Notes: generated by a model from the sequence alone, not told the origin. A DNA stretch of 64,000 bases from Aquimarina sp. TRL1 (GCF_013365535.1 NZ_CP053590.1:4826501-4890500), one strand, 5' to 3'; shown: positions 1-7,700, counted from the first letter of the stretch. A program made the numbers and translations.

Positions 1-1139
1 ATGGCTTCAAAGGTTCCTGTGGCCATATATTTTTTAACACTTGAGCTTACCGCAATCTCTTCTACAAAAGTTTCATAATTTCTCCCGTCAATATACTGAT
101 CCAACATATCCAAAGAAACTTCTTTCTTTTTGGCTGTATGCCTGGTCATAAACTTCAGTCCGCTTTGTACCGATTGTGGCAATTGAAATGCGTCTTTATT
201 AGCTGTCGTTTGTTGTTGCTCATTGCTTGTTTGCTCTGAAGAAGAATCATCAGGTGGCGTTTCTTCTTCTTTTTGGGGAGTATATTCTTTACTCCTATGC
301 GCCAATACATACGGAGCTATTATATGTACCATCTCTTCTGTGATCTGGGATTCATTCATAAAAGCAGCATACGCTCTTACTGTTTTAAGCAAAAGAATAT
401 CTGCTCTCATTCCTTCTACCTGATATTTTAGCGTTAATCTGGCACAAATTTCCTGTACTTCATCAGGAATCTTTATTGCATGTAAGCGCTTTTTAGCTCT
501 CAGGACCTGATCTCTGATATCTTGCTCTTCTGCTTCGTATTGTTTATAAAAAAGAGTAGGATCACTATCGTATGTCAATCGAAGCATCGCTATTTTTTTG
601 CGTATGGCTATTTGATCAGGCGTATTAACCGTTACACTTAGTCCGAAACGATCCAATAACTGTGGTCGTAAAGCCCCTTCTTCAGGGTTCATAGTACCGA
701 CCAAACAAAACCTGCTCTCCTGCCATTGAGAAATTCCTTCCCGCTCCAGGTTATATCCTCCACTTGCTGATGCATCTAATAATACATCCATCAAATAATC
801 ATTGAGCAAATTTACCTCATCAATATACAGAAAGCCACTATTTGCTTTTGCCAATAATCCTTTATCAATAACCGTCTGTTTTTGATTAATTAGTACTTCT
901 AAATTAATACTTCCCAAAACTCGATCTTCTGTCGCTCCGATAGGAAGATTAACAAAGGGGAATTCCTCGCCCATTAATTGACTTAGTGCCCGTACAGTGG
1001 TTGTTTTTGCAGTCCCTTTATCTCCTGTAGCTAATACTCCGCCGATTGACGGATCAACTAAGTTAAGTAACAAACATAACTTCAAATCCTCCTGGGCCAA
1101 AATTGCCGTAAAAGGATACTTGTATATGGTGGATTTCAT
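1..1139 (-). CDS. ChlI/ChlD-type chelatase AAA+ subunit, partial (C-terminus outside window)
   Basis: AAA+ ATPase of the magnesium/cobalt chelatase family; such subunits drive metal insertion together with a large CobN/ChlH-type subunit. The first 379 codons are present, starting at ATG 1139, and the frame is still open at base 3. Near the N-terminus the P-loop reads GDKGTAKT, and Walker B reads FLYIDEVNLL. About residue 300 a Ser/Thr/Gln/Pro-rich linker (EETPPDDSSSEQTS) begins, the usual join between the ChlI-like ATPase and a ChlD-like VWA half, so the full protein is probably an I-D fusion. Because cbiD, cbiJ and a NiCoT-type transporter gene lie at the other end of the window, cobalt chelation for cobalamin is more likely than chlorophyll chemistry in this organism. 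That last point is inference; the family call is firm. Confidence 0.85.
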   Translation of the reverse strand, partial: MKSTIYKYPFTAILAQEDLKLCLLLNLVDPSIGGVLATGDKGTAKTTTVRALSQLMGEEFPFVNLPIGATEDRVLGSINLEVLINQKQTVIDKGLLAKANSGFLYIDEVNLLNDYLMDVLLDASASGGYNLEREGISQWQESRFCLVGTMNPEEGALRPQLLDRFGLSVTVNTPDQIAIRKKIAMLRLTYDSDPTLFYKQYEAEEQDIRDQVLRAKKRLHAIKIPDEVQEICARLTLKYQVEGMRADILLLKTVRAYAAFMNESQITEEMVHIIAPYVLAHRSKEYTPQKEEETPPDDSSSEQTSNEQQQTTANKDAFQLPQSVQSGLKFMTRHTAKKKEVSLDMLDQYIDGRNYETFVEEIAVSSSVKKYMATGTFEA

Positions 1140-1240
1140 TACGATAATCTATATCTTCTAGTAATTGTAATAATATCGCTAAAATAAGGATTTATCACCG
1201 GACAAAATATTACCAAAAGAAAATATCGTAATGTTCTTTT

Positions 1241-1480
1241 TTACCCTGTACTTTCTTGTAGGTGTAATGCTCCTGTGCCAATTCTAAAATCGATATAAGC
1301 AGTCTGTGCCGATTCGACATCAAACTCCGGATAATAATATAATCCATACCCATTATAGAAATTTATAGTGATTTCTACGGTCTTCATATCATATCTATAC
1401 ATGGTGATGGTTCCCTTTTTCATTAGGGAGAGCTGCAATGCCCTAGCTACGAATAGATCGTCTCGGGTCTAGGAACGTGA
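1241..1480 (-). pseudogene. Decayed Hcp/TssD fragment (N-terminal part of an effector gene)
   Basis: Translated on the minus strand, an open stretch of 65 codons (SLMKKGTITMYRYDM through AYIDFRIGTGALHL) closely matches the TssD domain of the intact effector at 5643-7700, covering roughly residues 65-125 of that domain. Similarity continues upstream at DNA level to about 1480 (the shared run ATAGATCGTC is visible), but the frame there contains a stop, and the beginning of the domain is absent. The downstream side ends in LQESTG and a stop where the intact copy continues. I read it as the remnant of another effector copy, not a functional gene. Confidence 0.8.
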
Positions 1481-1611
1481 ATACTGCAAGGTTATACCAT
1501 TTACACTTTACATCTACCGGAATAATATGTTCTTTCCGTTTTTTCATAAGTACAGCGTTAACATTACACCTAAACTTGCCGTCTTAAAAATGGGAGAAGG
1601 TCACTCCAAAA

Positions 1612-1725
1612 ATGAATACTTTAAAATGGTGGTATAAATGAGGGCAGCTTTGTTTAAATTCACTTTATGCAACAGTAACTAACGTTTTGTTTTTTTGTAG
1701 TATTATGATGTTTATTGGGTATTTG
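1612..1725 (-). pseudogene. Decayed fragment of the central part of the effector gene
   Basis: The DNA here resembles about 6000-6112 in the intact effector. Shared runs include ATTTTAAAATGG-like sequence at one end and TAGTATTATGATGTTTATTG at the other, separated by the same distance. No open frame survives. This piece lies upstream (in minus-strand sense) of the TssD remnant at 1241-1480, although in an intact gene it should lie downstream. The two remnants therefore come from different effector copies or from a rearranged copy. The match was found by eye, so the ends are approximate. Confidence 0.65.
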
Positions 1726-1750
1726 GGCGTTTAGGCTTACCCATCAAACT

Positions 1751-2380
1751 TTATTCTTCTATAGGATAAGGTTCATCAAATTCTTTAATAATTTTACCTG
1801 TAATACCATCTATTATGATAACCCCTAACAGCATATTCTCTTCACTTTTATGATAGGTTATTGCCCAAAAAGGTCTTCCTGTTTTCTTTCCGATATTTTC
1901 AGTACCAAAACCAAAACTTCTATTTACCTGAAACTGTTCATGAGACATATCAATTTTCCTTTCTTTAATTAGTTTTAAAACATTTTCCCAAGTAAACTTA
2001 TAAGGTGCATCATAATCAGTTTCTTTTACTAAATTACCCTGTTCATCATATTCTTTCCAAATTCCTTTTTCAAAATCGTTAAAAAATTTTAATCCATCAA
2101 TTTTTATTTTTCCATTGTGATGAAAAACTCTGTACTCTTGAAAAAAATTAGTGGGATGTGTTATTACCTCAATATAATTCATATAAATACCATCTCCTCC
2201 AGCATCAAATTGTCTTATGTAGGTACTATCTTTTAAATAATATCCATCATAACCAGGGTTTTTCTTTTTTTTATTATATGCTTCAATATCAAAAGTTTTC
2301 ATAGTGTTTTGTTTTTGTGCAAAACAAGAAACTAACACCATAAAAAAGAATAGTAACAGAATATTTTTTTTATTCATCAT
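1751..2380 (-). CDS. Probable immunity lipoprotein, copy 6 (module type A-a)
   Basis: A 209-residue lipoprotein, last of six related genes downstream of the Hcp-metzincin effector. I chose the start at 2380 (MMNKKN), the first of two ATG codons inside the 11-base overlap with the preceding gene; a longer open frame exists but is shadowed by that gene. The signal peptide ends in a lipobox LVSC. Its N-terminal module (FDIEAYNKKKK, FHHNGKIKIDGLKFF) is nearly identical to copy 5. The central segment WKEYDEQGNLVKETDYDAPY is a YwqK/MORN-like repeat. The C-terminal module (HEQFQVNRSFGFGTENIGK, then a hydrophobic strand and DGITGKII) matches copy 1 and looks PepSY-like. It ends YPIEE and lacks the GDYDDE tail found where another copy follows. 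The immunity role is inferred from position and lipoprotein export. Confidence 0.8.
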   Translation of the reverse strand: MMNKKNILLLFFFMVLVSCFAQKQNTMKTFDIEAYNKKKKNPGYDGYYLKDSTYIRQFDAGGDGIYMNYIEVITHPTNFFQEYRVFHHNGKIKIDGLKFFNDFEKGIWKEYDEQGNLVKETDYDAPYKFTWENVLKLIKERKIDMSHEQFQVNRSFGFGTENIGKKTGRPFWAITYHKSEENMLLGVIIIDGITGKIIKEFDEPYPIEE

Positions 2381-2984
2381 CGTAATCCCCATCAGCAGGA
2401 GCATCCATTTCAGACTCTTGAAAAATTTCTCCAGTATCCCCGTAAATGCCTATTACCCCAAGTTTATCAGAGTTTTTAATATTGAAAATTATACTCCATA
2501 CAGGTCTCTTATCTACGATATTTCTACCAACTTCGAAATTGTTACCAGTCATATCTAGTTTCCTTTCTTTAATTAGTTTTAAAACATCTTCCCAAGTAAA
2601 CTTATAAGGTGCATCATAATCAGTTTCTTTTACTAAATTACCCTGTTCATCATATTCTTTCCAAATTCCTTTTTCAAAATCGTTAAAAAATTTTAATCCA
2701 TCAATTTTTATTTTTCCATTGTGATGAAAAACTCTGTACTCTTGAAAAAAATTAGTGGGATGTGTTATTACCTCAATATAATTCATATAAATACCATCTC
2801 CTCCAGCATCAAATTGTCTTATGTAGGTACTATCTTTTAAATAATATCCATCATAACCAGGGTTTTTCTTTTTTTTATTATATGCTTCAATATCAAAAGT
2901 TTTCATAGTGTTTTGTTTTTGTGCAGAACAAGAAACTAACACCATAAAAAAGAATAGCAACAGAATATTTTTTTTATTCATCAT
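2370..2984 (-). CDS. Probable immunity lipoprotein, copy 5 (module type A-b)
   Basis: A 204-residue lipoprotein with start at 2984 (MMNKKN) overlapping the end of copy 4 by 11 bases. The signal peptide carries lipobox LVSC, and the mature protein begins CSAQKQNTMKTFD. The N-terminal module is type A, almost base-for-base the same as in copy 6, while the C-terminal module (DMTGNNFEVGRNIVDKRPVW, GVIGIYGDTGEIFQ) is type b, shared with copy 2. It is thus a direct hybrid of modules found separately in its neighbours, joined at the conserved WKEYDEQGNLVKETDYDAPY segment. No acidic residues follow the lipid-bearing cysteine, so I predict it faces the periplasm and is not surface-exposed; this rests on the known Bacteroidota lipoprotein export signal. 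The protective function is inferred. Confidence 0.8.
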   Translation of the reverse strand: MMNKKNILLLFFFMVLVSCSAQKQNTMKTFDIEAYNKKKKNPGYDGYYLKDSTYIRQFDAGGDGIYMNYIEVITHPTNFFQEYRVFHHNGKIKIDGLKFFNDFEKGIWKEYDEQGNLVKETDYDAPYKFTWEDVLKLIKERKLDMTGNNFEVGRNIVDKRPVWSIIFNIKNSDKLGVIGIYGDTGEIFQESEMDAPADGDYDDE

Positions 2985-3570
2985 CGTAATCCCCATCAGC
3001 AGGATAGTCTATTTCTGCTTCTCTAGTAATCTTTCCAGTTATTCCATCAATATTAATTACTCCCAGTCTATCATGAGTTTTAGGTTTATCATAAACAATA
3101 GCCCATGAGGTTCCTTTTTCGCTACTCCCTCTAATCACTCTAAATTGTTCATGAGACATATCAATTTTCCTTTCTTTAATTAGTTTTAAAACATCTTCCC
3201 AAGTAAACTTATAAGGTGCATCATAATCAGTTTCTTTTACTAAATTACCCTGTTCATCATATTCTTTCCAAACTCCTTTTAAAAAATCATCTGGAAAAAA
3301 TTCCCCCGTAACTTTTAACGTACCGTCTTTATAATATTTGTTATATACTTGAAAAAAATCATTTTGCTTCGTTATAGTTTCTTCATAACCAAATTGCCAA
3401 GTACTTTGTTCTACTTTAGTACTATCTTTAGAAATATAAGTATATCGGTTATTTATCTTGTTTTTGTTAAATTGCTCTACATCAAAAGTTTTCATAGTGT
3501 TTTGTTTTTGCGCTTTACAACTGTTTAGTGTACATAAAACTATACAGTTTACAATAACTATACGTAACAT
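2974..3570 (-). CDS. Probable immunity lipoprotein, copy 4 (module type B-c)
   Basis: A 198-residue lipoprotein and the first gene of a second block of three. It starts one base after the stop of the broken effector tail (TAA-T-ATG), exactly as copy 1 follows the intact effector. Its signal peptide (MLRIVIVNC, lipobox LNSC) is the copy 1 type, different from copies 2, 3, 5 and 6. The N-terminal module is type B (FDVEQFNKNKINNRYTYISK), shared with copy 2. The centre is the invariant YwqK/MORN-like segment. The C-terminal module (HEQFRVIRGSSEKGTSWAIV, INIDGITGKI) is unique here, with a PepSY-like pattern of strand, hydrophobic strand and D-x-x-T-G-K. It ends GDYDDE, encoded by the bases that also start copy 5. 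Confidence 0.8.
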   Translation of the reverse strand: MLRIVIVNCIVLCTLNSCKAQKQNTMKTFDVEQFNKNKINNRYTYISKDSTKVEQSTWQFGYEETITKQNDFFQVYNKYYKDGTLKVTGEFFPDDFLKGVWKEYDEQGNLVKETDYDAPYKFTWEDVLKLIKERKIDMSHEQFRVIRGSSEKGTSWAIVYDKPKTHDRLGVINIDGITGKITREAEIDYPADGDYDDE

Positions 3571-3571
3571 A

Positions 3572-3850
3572 TTATTCGGGTTTTATGTTTGTATTTGCCC
3601 ACAGCTTTTTTATTTGCCATAACCAAATGTGATTTCGTTTTTTACTCCCATATTTAGAAAGGTGTGAATAATCCATAATATTGTAGGTGTCACCTTTCCT
3701 ATAGCTGGATGGATGATTGCTATTGGATGAAAATGTATGATATAAACCTAATTCGTAAAGCTTCCTGTGCTGTGGTAGAGGTGTTATGACCTTTAAATAA
3801 TACCACTGCATCTGAATTTATGGCTTTTAGTTTTATTGGTTTTTTTGTAC
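3572..3850 (-). pseudogene. Broken effector tail: inactive metzincin C-terminus
   Basis: The last 40 or so codons (KGDTYNIMDYSHL, GSKKRNHIWLWQIKKLW, NTNIKPE) match the end of the intact effector almost exactly, including the Met-turn. Upstream the similarity continues to about 3850 but in another frame (DAVVLFKGHNTSTTAQEALR against the intact AVIVFAGRNDATTTHELLHA). A frameshift has therefore occurred, and the zinc-binding HELLH has become QEALR. The short open frame starting at 3811 is out of frame in its first part. Both the frameshift and the lost histidines make this a dead toxin tip. It retains the one-base spacing to the following lipoprotein gene, as expected from duplication of a whole toxin-immunity block followed by decay or deletion. 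Confidence 0.85.
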
Positions 3851-3854
3851 TTTT

Positions 3855-4427
3855 TTATGAACCTTCGTCAAATTCATTTTTAGCATCTTGTAGAACTTTT
3901 CCTGTTTTACTATCAATAATTACATCATAGATGTAAATTCCTTTAACGTAAGAGAAACGCCAATTTCCATTATCTTTTCGGATAGTTGTATTATCTGTAT
4001 CTTTTATATCTACTTTACGCTCTTTTAATAATTTTAATAAATCTTCCCAAGTGTAATTAAAACCTTTATCGTAGTCGGTTTCTTTTATTAGCTTTCCTTC
4101 TTGGTTGTATTCTTTCCAAACACCTGTATAAAAGTCATTTTCAAGAAAATACCCACTTATTTTTAATGTTCCATTTTTATAATACGAATTAAAGTCTTCT
4201 ATGTATTTATCTTTATACTTTATAATTTCAATATATTGTTCTCTACCCTTTCTTTGTCTTATAACAGTTCCATTATCTAAAGTTCGGTTATATTCATTAC
4301 GAATTGTATCCTTATGCTTATTAAAAGTTTCTAAATCAAATCTTTTCATAGTGTTTTGTTTTTGTGCAAAACAAGAAACTAACACCATAAAAAAGAATAG
4401 CAACAGAATATTTTTTTTATTTATCAT
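3855..4427 (-). CDS. Probable immunity lipoprotein, copy 3 (divergent, module type C-d)
   Basis: A 190-residue lipoprotein, the most divergent of the six. Start at 4427 (MINKKN) overlaps copy 2 by 11 bases; the signal peptide has lipobox LVSC and is otherwise the same as in copies 2, 5 and 6. The N-terminal module (FDLETFNKHKDTIRNEYNRT) and C-terminal module (KDTDNTTIRKDNGNWRFSYV, VIIDSKTGKVLQ) are found nowhere else in the array. Even the central segment differs (WKEYNQEGKLIKETDYDKGF), so this copy has not taken part in recent exchange. The C-terminus still shows the PepSY-like D-S-K-T-G-K-V turn. It ends NEFDEGS without the GDYDDE tail because no lipoprotein gene overlaps its end. It may protect against a different toxin variant. 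Confidence 0.8.
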   Translation of the reverse strand: MINKKNILLLFFFMVLVSCFAQKQNTMKRFDLETFNKHKDTIRNEYNRTLDNGTVIRQRKGREQYIEIIKYKDKYIEDFNSYYKNGTLKISGYFLENDFYTGVWKEYNQEGKLIKETDYDKGFNYTWEDLLKLLKERKVDIKDTDNTTIRKDNGNWRFSYVKGIYIYDVIIDSKTGKVLQDAKNEFDEGS

Positions 4428-5013
4428 CGTAATCCCCATCAGCAGGAGCATCCATTTCAGACTCTTGAAAAATTTCTCCAGTATCCCCGTAAATGCCTAT
4501 TACTCCCAGTTTATCAGAGTTTTTAATATTGAAAATTATGCTCCATACAGGTCTCTTATCTACGATATTTCTACCAACTTCGAAATTGTTACCAGTCATA
4601 TCTAGTTTTCTTTTTTTAATTAATTCTAAAACATCTTCCCAAGTAAACTTATAAGGTGCATCATAATCAGTTTCTTTTACTAAATTACCCTGTTCATCAT
4701 ATTCTTTCCAAACTCCTTTTAAAAAATCATCTGGAAAAAATTTCCCCGTAACTTTTAACGTACCGTCTTTAAAATATTTGTTATATACTTGAAAAAAATC
4801 ATTTTGCTTCGTTATAGTTTCTTCATAACCAAATTGCCAAGTACTTTGTTCTACTTTAGTACTATCTTTAGAAATATAAGTATATCGGTTATTTATCTTG
4901 TTTTTGTTAAATTGCTCTACATCAAAAGTTTTCATAGTGTTTTGTTTTTGCGCAGAACAAGAAACTAACACCATAAAAAAGAATAGTAACAGAATATTTT
5001 TTTTATTCATCAT
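4417..5013 (-). CDS. Probable immunity lipoprotein, copy 2 (module type B-b)
   Basis: A 198-residue lipoprotein. The start is at 5013, the first ATG of ATGATGAATAA, whose last three bases are the stop of copy 1. Lipobox LVSC, mature start CSAQKQ. The N-terminal module is type B (FDVEQFNKNKINNRYTYISK), nearly identical to copy 4; the C-terminal module is type b (DMTGNNFEVGRNIVDKRPVW), nearly identical to copy 5. Both halves thus occur elsewhere in the array in other combinations. The centre is the shared WKEYDEQGNLVKETDYDAPY. It ends GDYDDK, the last bases again overlapping the next gene. The coupled arrangement suggests balanced synthesis with its neighbours. Confidence 0.8.
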   Translation of the reverse strand: MMNKKNILLLFFFMVLVSCSAQKQNTMKTFDVEQFNKNKINNRYTYISKDSTKVEQSTWQFGYEETITKQNDFFQVYNKYFKDGTLKVTGKFFPDDFLKGVWKEYDEQGNLVKETDYDAPYKFTWEDVLELIKKRKLDMTGNNFEVGRNIVDKRPVWSIIFNIKNSDKLGVIGIYGDTGEIFQESEMDAPADGDYDDK

Positions 5014-5641
5014 CGTAATCCCCACCAGCAGGGTAATCTTCAAGGTACTCTTTAATTATACTCCCATTAACCCCATCAATAATAATAACATTTAGTTTTT
5101 CACGACCATTAACTCCATAAGTAACTGCCCAAAAAGGTTTTTCGGTTTCTTTACCAATATTTTCTGTTCCAAAACCAAAACTTCTATTTACCTGAAATTG
5201 TTCGTGATTCATATCAATTTCTCTTTTTTTAATTAGTTCCAAAACATTTTCCCAAGTAAACTTATAAGGTGCATCATAATCAGTTTCTTTTACTAAATTA
5301 CCTTGTTCATCATATTCTTTCCAAACTCCTTTTTCATAATCGTTAAAAAATTTCAATCCATCAATTTTTATTTTTCCATTGTAATGAAAAACTCTGTACT
5401 CTTGAAAAAAATTAGTGGGATGTGTTATTACCTCAATATAATTCATATAAATACCATCTCCTCCAGCATCAAATTGCCTTATGTAGGTGCTATCTTTTAA
5501 ATAATATCCATCATAACCAGGGTCTTTCTTTTTCTTATTATATGCTTCAATATCAAAAGTTTTCATGATGTTTTGTTTTTGTGCTATACAACTGTTTAGT
5601 GTACATAAAATTATACAGTTTACAATAACTATACGTAACAT
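5003..5641 (-). CDS. Probable cognate immunity lipoprotein, copy 1 (module type A-a)
   Basis: A 212-residue lipoprotein directly after the intact effector: its ATG at 5641 lies one base beyond the effector stop (TAATATG), so translation is probably coupled. The signal peptide MLRIVIVNC with lipobox LNSC (Cys18) predicts lipidation, and no acidic export signal follows the cysteine. The N-terminal module is type A (FDIEAYNKKKKDPGYDGYY), the centre the YwqK/MORN-like WKEYDEQGNLVKETDYDAPY, and the C-terminal module type a (HEQFQVNRSFGFGTENIGK, then VIIIDGVNGSIIKEY). The C-terminus resembles a PepSY domain, a fold that in peptidase propeptides inhibits the enzyme. By position this is the best candidate for the protein that blocks the intact metzincin. 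Confidence 0.82.
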   Translation of the reverse strand: MLRIVIVNCIILCTLNSCIAQKQNIMKTFDIEAYNKKKKDPGYDGYYLKDSTYIRQFDAGGDGIYMNYIEVITHPTNFFQEYRVFHYNGKIKIDGLKFFNDYEKGVWKEYDEQGNLVKETDYDAPYKFTWENVLELIKKREIDMNHEQFQVNRSFGFGTENIGKETEKPFWAVTYGVNGREKLNVIIIDGVNGSIIKEYLEDYPAGGDYDDE

Positions 5642-5642
5642 A

Positions 5643-7700
5643 TTATTCGGGTTTTATGTTTGTATTTGCCCACAGCTTTTTTATTTGCCATAACCAAATG
5701 TGATTTCGTTTTTTACTCCCATATTTAGGAAGGTGTGAATAATCCATAATATTGTAGGTGTCACCTTTTTTGTATGAAAAATCTTTCTTATACTCAAAAG
5801 AATGATGCAAACCAATAGCGTGTAACAATTCGTGTGTAGTAGTAGCATCGTTCCTGCCAGCAAATACAATTACGGCTTGGCTTTTAATGGCTTTTGCATA
5901 CCCACCTAATCCTTTTACACCATCTTTTTTCTTAACTTTCTTTTTAGTTTTTGGATCAAGCACTGTTTTGTATTTATGCTTTCCTCCTTTATCTCCGAAT
6001 ACGAATATTTTAAAATGGTTGGCATAGGTAGGGTTGGTCTTGTTAAACGCACTTTCTATAAAATTTACCAACGTCTCCGTTTTTATAGTATTATGATGTT
6101 TATTGAGTATTTTCAAACCTTTACTATTAACAGTAGTAAAATTTTTATTAAAATTAGGATATTTTGGTTTTTTGGTAGTGGCATCTGTTGCTGTTAAATC
6201 AAATTCAACTTCGGCAGTATTTGCTGTTACTAATCCTTGTTTTAAAAACTTAATAAGCTCAATACTTTCTTTTCTCCCCTTTTTATTCGTTGTACTTCCT
6301 TGTAATATACTTCCTTTTAAATTGGTTTTCACTTTTACAAATACCACTTCTGCTTTTTTACGTTTTGCTTTAGCATTGGCTAGTATGTTTAGTTGCCCCA
6401 GTTGGCGGTTGCCATACGTTACTTTTATAATTTGGTCGGTATCAAATTCTTTTTTACACTCTAAAGTTAAAAAGTCTTTTAGTCGTTTTTTAGTATTCTT
6501 TTTGCCTTGTGCGGGTATGGTATCTGTACTTAAGGTAAATAAGTCGGTATCGTATTCTAAACACATCGCTACTTCGTTAAGATTTTCGATAGTATCTACC
6601 TGCAAGCTTAAAATTACAGTTTGTTTAGGGTATACAGTTAACCAACTTTGTATATATTCTATTTCTTTACCCTTGCTATCTTTGTGCCAAGGAAAAGTAA
6701 TAGTTTTGTAGTGGTTGTCTTTTAAATCGTTGTATTTTGTATCTGTGGTATATTTTGTGAATTTTTCAACCCATTTCTTTTTTGTTTTGTTGTACTCGTA
6801 ATTCTCCCCTAAAATATCTTTGTAGGTAAGTTTGTCGGCTTTAGTCTTTTTATCCCGCATATAGTCAAAACCATACTCCCCGTTGTATTTTTTACCTGGT
6901 CTAAAATCTACAATAACTTTGGGAGGAGGTGTAAGTTGCAGAGGGGCACTTTTCTTAGTAATTCCTCCATGGGTTACCCTGGCGATAAGTTCATCTATTT
7001 CCCCCTGTTTAAAATCCGCCCATTGTTCTTTGATTTCTATGGCGGTGAGTTCAAAAGTTCCGTCACTATCTAAGGTCTCACTAAATACCAGTTCTTCTCT
7101 ACCTTCTTCTATTAGGCTTCCGTCTTTTTTGCGAATATGTATTTGGAAAGCATTCCCCTCCGGGTGTTGGATGCTACCACTTAGTGAGACGGTCTCATTA
7201 TACGTAGTTTGTTCTATAGATTCCTGTGTTTCCGGATGTACCCATTGTACGGTATTGATTACAGGAGTGAGCATGGTTGTAGTGTTTTGTGCTATCGGAG
7301 CTTCATATCTCTCCGGATTCCATCTATTCTCATGGATCAGCTCATTAAGGTGTAATTCTCCTGCACCAATTCTAAAATCAATATAAGCAGTTTGTGCTGA
7401 TTCGGCATCAAACTCCAGGTGATAATGTAACCCATAAGCATTATAGAAATGAATAGTGGTTTCTACAGCGCTCATATCATATCTATAAATGGTGATGGTT
7501 CCCTTCTTCATTAGAGAAGGTTGCAATACCCAATCTACTAATAGATCGTCCCGGGTCATAGGAAGCCGAATATCGATAATCCCTGCTGTGATATAGGGAT
7601 TGGGACGACCTGTATGATCTGCTGTCTGTGAGACTTCATAATGACAGAACAATAGCGGATATACGTTATTGTCTATAGTTAGTTCTGCTTTAAAGCCCAT
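5643..7700 (-). CDS. Hcp/TssD-metzincin fusion, probable type VI secretion effector
   Basis: The N-terminal 130 residues are a Bacteroidota-type Hcp (TssD) tube domain: MGFKAELTIDNNVYPLLFCH, TGRPNPYITAG, MKKGTITIYRYDM, IDFRIGAGEL. A beta-rich linker follows (about 135-245), then a long Lys-rich region, and a C-terminal zinc protease with HELLHAIGLHH (residues 623-633), a perfect metzincin HExxHxxGxxH, and a Met-turn NIMDYSH (Met652). I start at 7700 because TssD proteins normally begin M-x-F-K-A; an ATG at 7754 would add 18 residues. No signal peptide is seen, as expected for cargo loaded as part of the Hcp tube. A lipoprotein gene begins one base after the stop. Hcp fusions carrying toxins are known in Proteobacteria; the metzincin cargo is read from sequence. 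The substrate in the target cell is unknown, and no secretion apparatus genes lie in the window. Confidence 0.85.
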   Translation of the reverse strand: MGFKAELTIDNNVYPLLFCHYEVSQTADHTGRPNPYITAGIIDIRLPMTRDDLLVDWVLQPSLMKKGTITIYRYDMSAVETTIHFYNAYGLHYHLEFDAESAQTAYIDFRIGAGELHLNELIHENRWNPERYEAPIAQNTTTMLTPVINTVQWVHPETQESIEQTTYNETVSLSGSIQHPEGNAFQIHIRKKDGSLIEEGREELVFSETLDSDGTFELTAIEIKEQWADFKQGEIDELIARVTHGGITKKSAPLQLTPPPKVIVDFRPGKKYNGEYGFDYMRDKKTKADKLTYKDILGENYEYNKTKKKWVEKFTKYTTDTKYNDLKDNHYKTITFPWHKDSKGKEIEYIQSWLTVYPKQTVILSLQVDTIENLNEVAMCLEYDTDLFTLSTDTIPAQGKKNTKKRLKDFLTLECKKEFDTDQIIKVTYGNRQLGQLNILANAKAKRKKAEVVFVKVKTNLKGSILQGSTTNKKGRKESIELIKFLKQGLVTANTAEVEFDLTATDATTKKPKYPNFNKNFTTVNSKGLKILNKHHNTIKTETLVNFIESAFNKTNPTYANHFKIFVFGDKGGKHKYKTVLDPKTKKKVKKKDGVKGLGGYAKAIKSQAVIVFAGRNDATTTHELLHAIGLHHSFEYKKDFSYKKGDTYNIMDYSHLPKYGSKKRNHIWLWQIKKLWANTNIKPE

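Noticed and set aside
1751..5641. Regular repeats as a possible CRISPR array
   Set aside because: Repeats are 600-bp gene copies with full reading frames, not short repeats with spacers.
5643..7700. Effector as part of an extracellular contractile injection system rather than type VI
   Set aside because: The N-terminus fits TssD of Bacteroidota; no baseplate, sheath or other injection-system gene is in the window to support the alternative. It cannot be ruled out.
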